DNA of 64,000 bases from positions 117,697 through 181,696 of the forward strand of contig CAKVLD010000001.1 of assembly GCA_934755305.1 (NCBI GenBank). The letters run 5' to 3'. A program made the position numbers and the translations under genes. Below, piece after piece: positions 61,349 through 64,000 of the stretch. Every line of letters starts with the position of its first letter. The first letter of the stretch is position 1. The notes under the pieces are model-generated. The model was not told where the DNA came from and searched no databases. It worked only from the letters and a program-made list of their open reading frames with translations. The DNA comes from an uncultured Clostridium sp. Its GTDB lineage: Bacteria; Bacillota; Clostridia; Clostridiales; Clostridiaceae.

Positions 61349-62539
61349 ATGAAAAAATTATTAAGAACTATAAGTTTAATAACAACTCCAATCTTGATTC
61401 TGGCATTTATTACATGCCTATCTGTAAAAGATGTGCCCGATATTGTATATACTAGGGATGAAATGCAGGTCTTAGCTTCGTTAAAAGATGCGAAAACGCC
61501 ATTAACAGATGTAAAATACAACAATTCTAAAATTAATATTAATTTTTTGGGTGTACTCCCAATAAAGTCAGTTAGTCTAAAAAAAATAAACAGTATTGAA
61601 GTAATACCAGGAGGAAACAGTATTGGTGTAAAATTATCTTCAGAAGGAGTATTAGTAGTTGGGTATTCTGATGTTATCATTAATAATGACGTAAAAGAAA
61701 GCCCAGCTAAAAAAGCAGGTGTAGAAATAGGCGATATTATTACCAAATCTAATGGAGTAAAAGTAGAAACTTCAAGAGAGCTGATTGATTCTGTTAAAAA
61801 TGCAGAAAATAAAGATTTAAAATTAGATATAATTAGGGATGGTAAAAATATTGAAAAAGAGGTAGAATTAATAGAAGAAAATGATGATGATTACAAAATA
61901 GGACTTTGGGTTAGAGATTCTACAGCGGGAGTAGGAACTATGACTTTTTACCATGAAAAAAGTGGTAAGTTTGGAGCCTTAGGTCATCCAGTAACAGATG
62001 GAGAAACAAATAAGCCTTTTTCTATAAAAGAAGGAGAATTATTAAAATCTTCTATTATTAGTGTGAAAAAAGGTGAAAAAGGTGCGCCTGGAGAACTTAG
62101 AGGGATATTTGAAGATGAAAATGAGCCTTTAGGAAAGATATTAAAGAATACCGAATGTGGTATATTTGGAGAAGGAAGTCAAAGTTGCTATAACTTTATG
62201 AATAATTCTCCAATGCCAGTAGCTTTTAGAGATGAAATAAAAGTAGGTAAAGCATCAATTTTAACAACAATTGATGAAGAAGGTCCAAAGGAATATGAAA
62301 TTGAAATAGTGAAGTTATTCCAACAGGATCAGCCTAATCCTAAAAGTATGATTATTAAGATAACAGATGAAAGGTTATTAGAAAAGACAGGTGGAATAGT
62401 TCAAGGAATGAGTGGAAGCCCAATAATACAAAATGATAAAATAATAGGAGCTGTTACACATGTACTTATTAATAAACCAGATGTAGGATATGGAATATAC
62501 ATAGACTGGATGTTAGAAGATGTAGGAATTCTTAAATAA
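61349..62539 (+). CDS. spoIVB: SpoIVB peptidase (stage IV sporulation protein B)
   Basis: A 396-residue secreted S55-family serine protease. A signal-anchor helix (about 7-26) is followed by a PDZ domain (SPAKKAGVEIGDIITKSNGVKVET in part) and the protease domain with the catalytic His213 in GALGHPVTDGE and Ser in GMSGSPI (355-357). Made in the forespore, it triggers SpoIVFA cleavage and sigma-K activation. It sits between recN and spo0A, as in Bacillus. AAGGAGGAG precedes the ATG. Confidence 0.95.
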   Translation: MKKLLRTISLITTPILILAFITCLSVKDVPDIVYTRDEMQVLASLKDAKTPLTDVKYNNSKININFLGVLPIKSVSLKKINSIEVIPGGNSIGVKLSSEGVLVVGYSDVIINNDVKESPAKKAGVEIGDIITKSNGVKVETSRELIDSVKNAENKDLKLDIIRDGKNIEKEVELIEENDDDYKIGLWVRDSTAGVGTMTFYHEKSGKFGALGHPVTDGETNKPFSIKEGELLKSSIISVKKGEKGAPGELRGIFEDENEPLGKILKNTECGIFGEGSQSCYNFMNNSPMPVAFRDEIKVGKASILTTIDEEGPKEYEIEIVKLFQQDQPNPKSMIIKITDERLLEKTGGIVQGMSGSPIIQNDKIIGAVTHVLINKPDVGYGIYIDWMLEDVGILK

Positions 62540-62544
62540 AAAAG

Positions 62545-62584
62545 TGATAGTAGCAAGAATTAAAAATTTTTGCTACTTTTTATT
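62545..62584 (+). terminator. Intrinsic terminator after spoIVB
   Basis: AGTAGCAA and TTGCTACT form an 8-bp perfect stem flanked by A and T runs, ending in TTTTTA. Confidence 0.8.
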
Positions 62585-62661
62585 GATTAAAAAAGTTTTT
62601 TATAGAAGAAATTTATTTGATTTATGAACTTTTCTAAAATTAAAAAGTTTTATGAAAAGTA

Positions 62662-62690
62662 TTTACGAATAATAAAAAATGGTGTATAAT
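62662..62690 (+). promoter_or_regulatory. Possible sigma-A promoter of spo0A
   Basis: TTTACG at 62662-62667 and a perfect TATAAT at 62685-62690 are separated by 17 bases. It would be the vegetative promoter, about 260 bases before the gene. A TTGACA at 62729 with TATAGA after 15 bases is a second candidate. Confidence 0.55.
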
Positions 62691-62818
62691 TTACAAATAG
62701 TGGAAGTAATATTAAATATATATGCGATTTGACAGTTAAATTGATATACTATAGAAGTAAGTAATTTGGCAATGTCGTGTAAAGGGAAATTATTGTCAAT
62801 CTATTATTATTATTTATT

Positions 62819-62845
62819 GAAGGAAATCAAAATGACGTGTCGAAT
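62819..62845 (+). promoter_or_regulatory. Sigma-H promoter of spo0A with overlapping 0A box
   Basis: GAAGGAAAT (62819-62827), 11 bases, then GTCGAAT (62839-62845) fits the sigma-H pattern RNAGGAWWW-N11-RNNGAAT at every defined position. TGTCGAA, a perfect Spo0A box, lies at 62838-62844, on top of the -10. A poorer copy, TGTCGTG, is at 62773. Confidence 0.8.
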
Positions 62846-62952
62846 AATACTAAAGAAGGATAATAGTGTTTAGGTAATTAATTAAGATTATGCAAATTAG
62901 TAAGTGTGAAAGTTTGCTAATGTAGTAAATATTGGATAAAGGGGAGAAATAC

Positions 62953-63768
62953 ATGGAAGATTCAAAAATATCAGTTCTAATAGCTGATGATAACAAAGAA
63001 TTCTGTAGCATCTTAAATGATTATTTATTAAATCAAAAAGATATAGTTGTAACAGGAATTGCAAAGGATGGTAGAGAAGCTTTAGAGTTAATAGAAGAAA
63101 GGCAACCAGATTTAGTAGTATTAGATATTATTATGCCACATTTAGATGGATTAGGCGTATTAGAAAGACTTAATAGCATGACTCTAGAAAAAGTACCAAG
63201 AGTAATAGTATTATCTGCAGTAGGTCAAGATAAAATTACCCAACAAGCAATTACATTAGGTGCAGATTATTATGTAGTTAAACCATTTGATATGGATATA
63301 TTCACAAAAAGAATAAGAGAAATGTTTAGTACAACAGAGGCTCCAGAAGTAGCAAGGCAAACCCCACAAATGCCAATAATTCAAAGGGAAGCAGCAGCTA
63401 CAAGCAGAGGTCCAGTTGACTTAGAAACAGAAATAACAAGTATTATCCACGAAGTTGGAGTTCCTGCTCACATTAAGGGGTATATGTATTTAAGAGAGGC
63501 TATCACTATGGTCGTTAATGATATGGAGCTTTTATCAGCAGTAACAAAGGAATTATATCCTTCAATAGCTAAGAAGTACAATACAACAGCTTCAAGAGTA
63601 GAAAGAGCTATAAGACATGCAATTGAAGTAGCTTGGGGAAGAGGTCAAGTAGAAGCAATAAACAAACTATTTGGTTATACTGTTCATGGTGATAAAGGTA
63701 AGCCTACAAACTCTGAATTTATAGCAATTATTGCAGATAAATTAAGATTAAAAAATAAAGTATCATAA
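62953..63768 (+). CDS. spo0A: Sporulation master regulator Spo0A
   Basis: A 271-residue response regulator. The receiver domain has the acidic ADD pocket, the phosphorylated Asp58 in VVLDIIMP, and Lys110 in YVVKPFD. A variable linker (TEAPEVARQTPQMPIIQ) leads to the C-terminal Spo0A DNA-binding domain (VPAHIKGYMYLREAI, TTASRVERAIRHAIEVAWGRG in part). Phosphorylated Spo0A turns on sporulation and, in clostridia, solvent or toxin genes. The start is ATG 62953 behind GGGGAG; an upstream ATT/ATG-type extension at 62932 overlaps that site. It is flanked by spoIVB and its own strong terminator. Confidence 0.97.
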   Translation: MEDSKISVLIADDNKEFCSILNDYLLNQKDIVVTGIAKDGREALELIEERQPDLVVLDIIMPHLDGLGVLERLNSMTLEKVPRVIVLSAVGQDKITQQAITLGADYYVVKPFDMDIFTKRIREMFSTTEAPEVARQTPQMPIIQREAAATSRGPVDLETEITSIIHEVGVPAHIKGYMYLREAITMVVNDMELLSAVTKELYPSIAKKYNTTASRVERAIRHAIEVAWGRGQVEAINKLFGYTVHGDKGKPTNSEFIAIIADKLRLKNKVS

Positions 63769-63820
63769 TTAGTTATTTTAATCTTAATGTATAGTAATAT
63801 GTAAAATAAATTATTTTTTC

Positions 63821-63873
63821 TAAGATATCACTCAATCAGTAAGAGCTGATTGAAGGGGATATCTTATTTTTTT
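63821..63873 (+). terminator. Intrinsic terminator after spo0A
   Basis: Outer arms TAAGATATC/GATATCTTA and inner arms CAATCAG/CTGATTG stack with small internal loops and are followed by a T run. The remaining bases to 64000 show no recognisable gene. Confidence 0.9.
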
Positions 63874-64000
63874 AGGTATAGGAAATTTAAAAACTTTTTT
63901 GAGAGCGAGCACTGATTATTACTAGCTTTCTGATATGTAAGTTATCAAATACGTTAAAAAATAATTGTAGTGCCGCAAAATATCCAAATGGAGAATTTTA

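Noticed and set aside
1..64000. CRISPR arrays, tRNA or rRNA genes, prophage and toxin-antitoxin or defence systems
   Set aside because: No regularly spaced repeats, no cloverleaf-like sequence and no such genes were seen; the accessory content is limited to the small palindromic element, AT-rich repeats and two gene remnants.

Overview
The window reads as chromosomal core sequence of an endospore-forming, low-G+C Clostridium (Clostridium sensu stricto type). The grounds are very AT-rich codon use, strong AGGAGG-type ribosome sites, a complete spoIIIAA-AH operon, spoIVB followed by spo0A, a clostridial division and cell-wall cluster, and a meso-DAP type MurE. Species cannot be fixed from the sequence alone. 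No rRNA, tRNA, CRISPR array, prophage or intact insertion sequence was seen. Almost all genes point rightward; only a polysaccharide deacetylase and rqcH point left.

Layout. 1-8.9 kb: end of a U32 peptidase, mutS2, a PfkB kinase, a DUF523 protein, ribosomal protein L25/Ctc, a phosphohexomutase and a TPR protein. 8.9-16.3 kb: an envelope polymer block (TagA-type transferase, MurJ flippase, two glycosyltransferases), an AEC transporter, a cyclodeaminase-family protein, a small palindromic mobile-element-like repeat and a convergent deacetylase. 16.5-32.6 kb: ychF, then the division cluster: degraded mraZ, rsmH, ftsL, PASTA-PBP, murE, murF, mraY, ftsW, ftsQ, two DUF881 genes around sbp, yggS, sepF, yggT, ylmH and divIVA. 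32.7-37.5 kb: a candidate structured RNA, rluD, pyrR, an rRNA methyltransferase and convergent rqcH. 37.6-45.5 kb: a lipoprotein, a compact type IV pilus/pseudopilus operon, efp and a zinc-ribbon protein. 45.5-51.4 kb: a homocysteine methyltransferase remnant, the spoIIIA operon and an Asp23 protein. 51.7-62.5 kb: nusB, folD, xseA, xseB, ispA, dxs, tlyA, nadK, argR, recN and spoIVB. 62.6-64 kb: spo0A with its promoter region and terminator.

How the genes fit together. The division cluster supplies lipid II precursor enzymes (MurE, MurF, MraY), the septal synthase pair (FtsW and the PASTA-PBP) with FtsL and FtsQ, and the Z-ring/pole factors SepF and DivIVA. The sporulation genes build the SpoIIIA-SpoIIQ channel, the SpoIVB signalling protease and the master regulator Spo0A. 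MutS2, YlmH, RqcH and EF-P all act on stalled or slow ribosomes.

The most notable observations are: (i) mraZ upstream of rsmH is a frameshifted, stop-riddled remnant, although an array of 10-bp spaced AAGTGG boxes matching MraZ operators is still intact in front of it; (ii) a stem-loop sits between the Shine-Dalgarno and start region of mraY, so that folding would bring an otherwise distant start to ideal spacing; (iii) a near-perfect sigma-H promoter of spo0A overlaps a Spo0A box; (iv) the pilus operon has a full set of minor-type prepilins, one lacking Glu+5, but no evident major pilin, retraction ATPase or prepilin peptidase; (v) several intergenic stretches hold strong RNA secondary structure or gene remnants.
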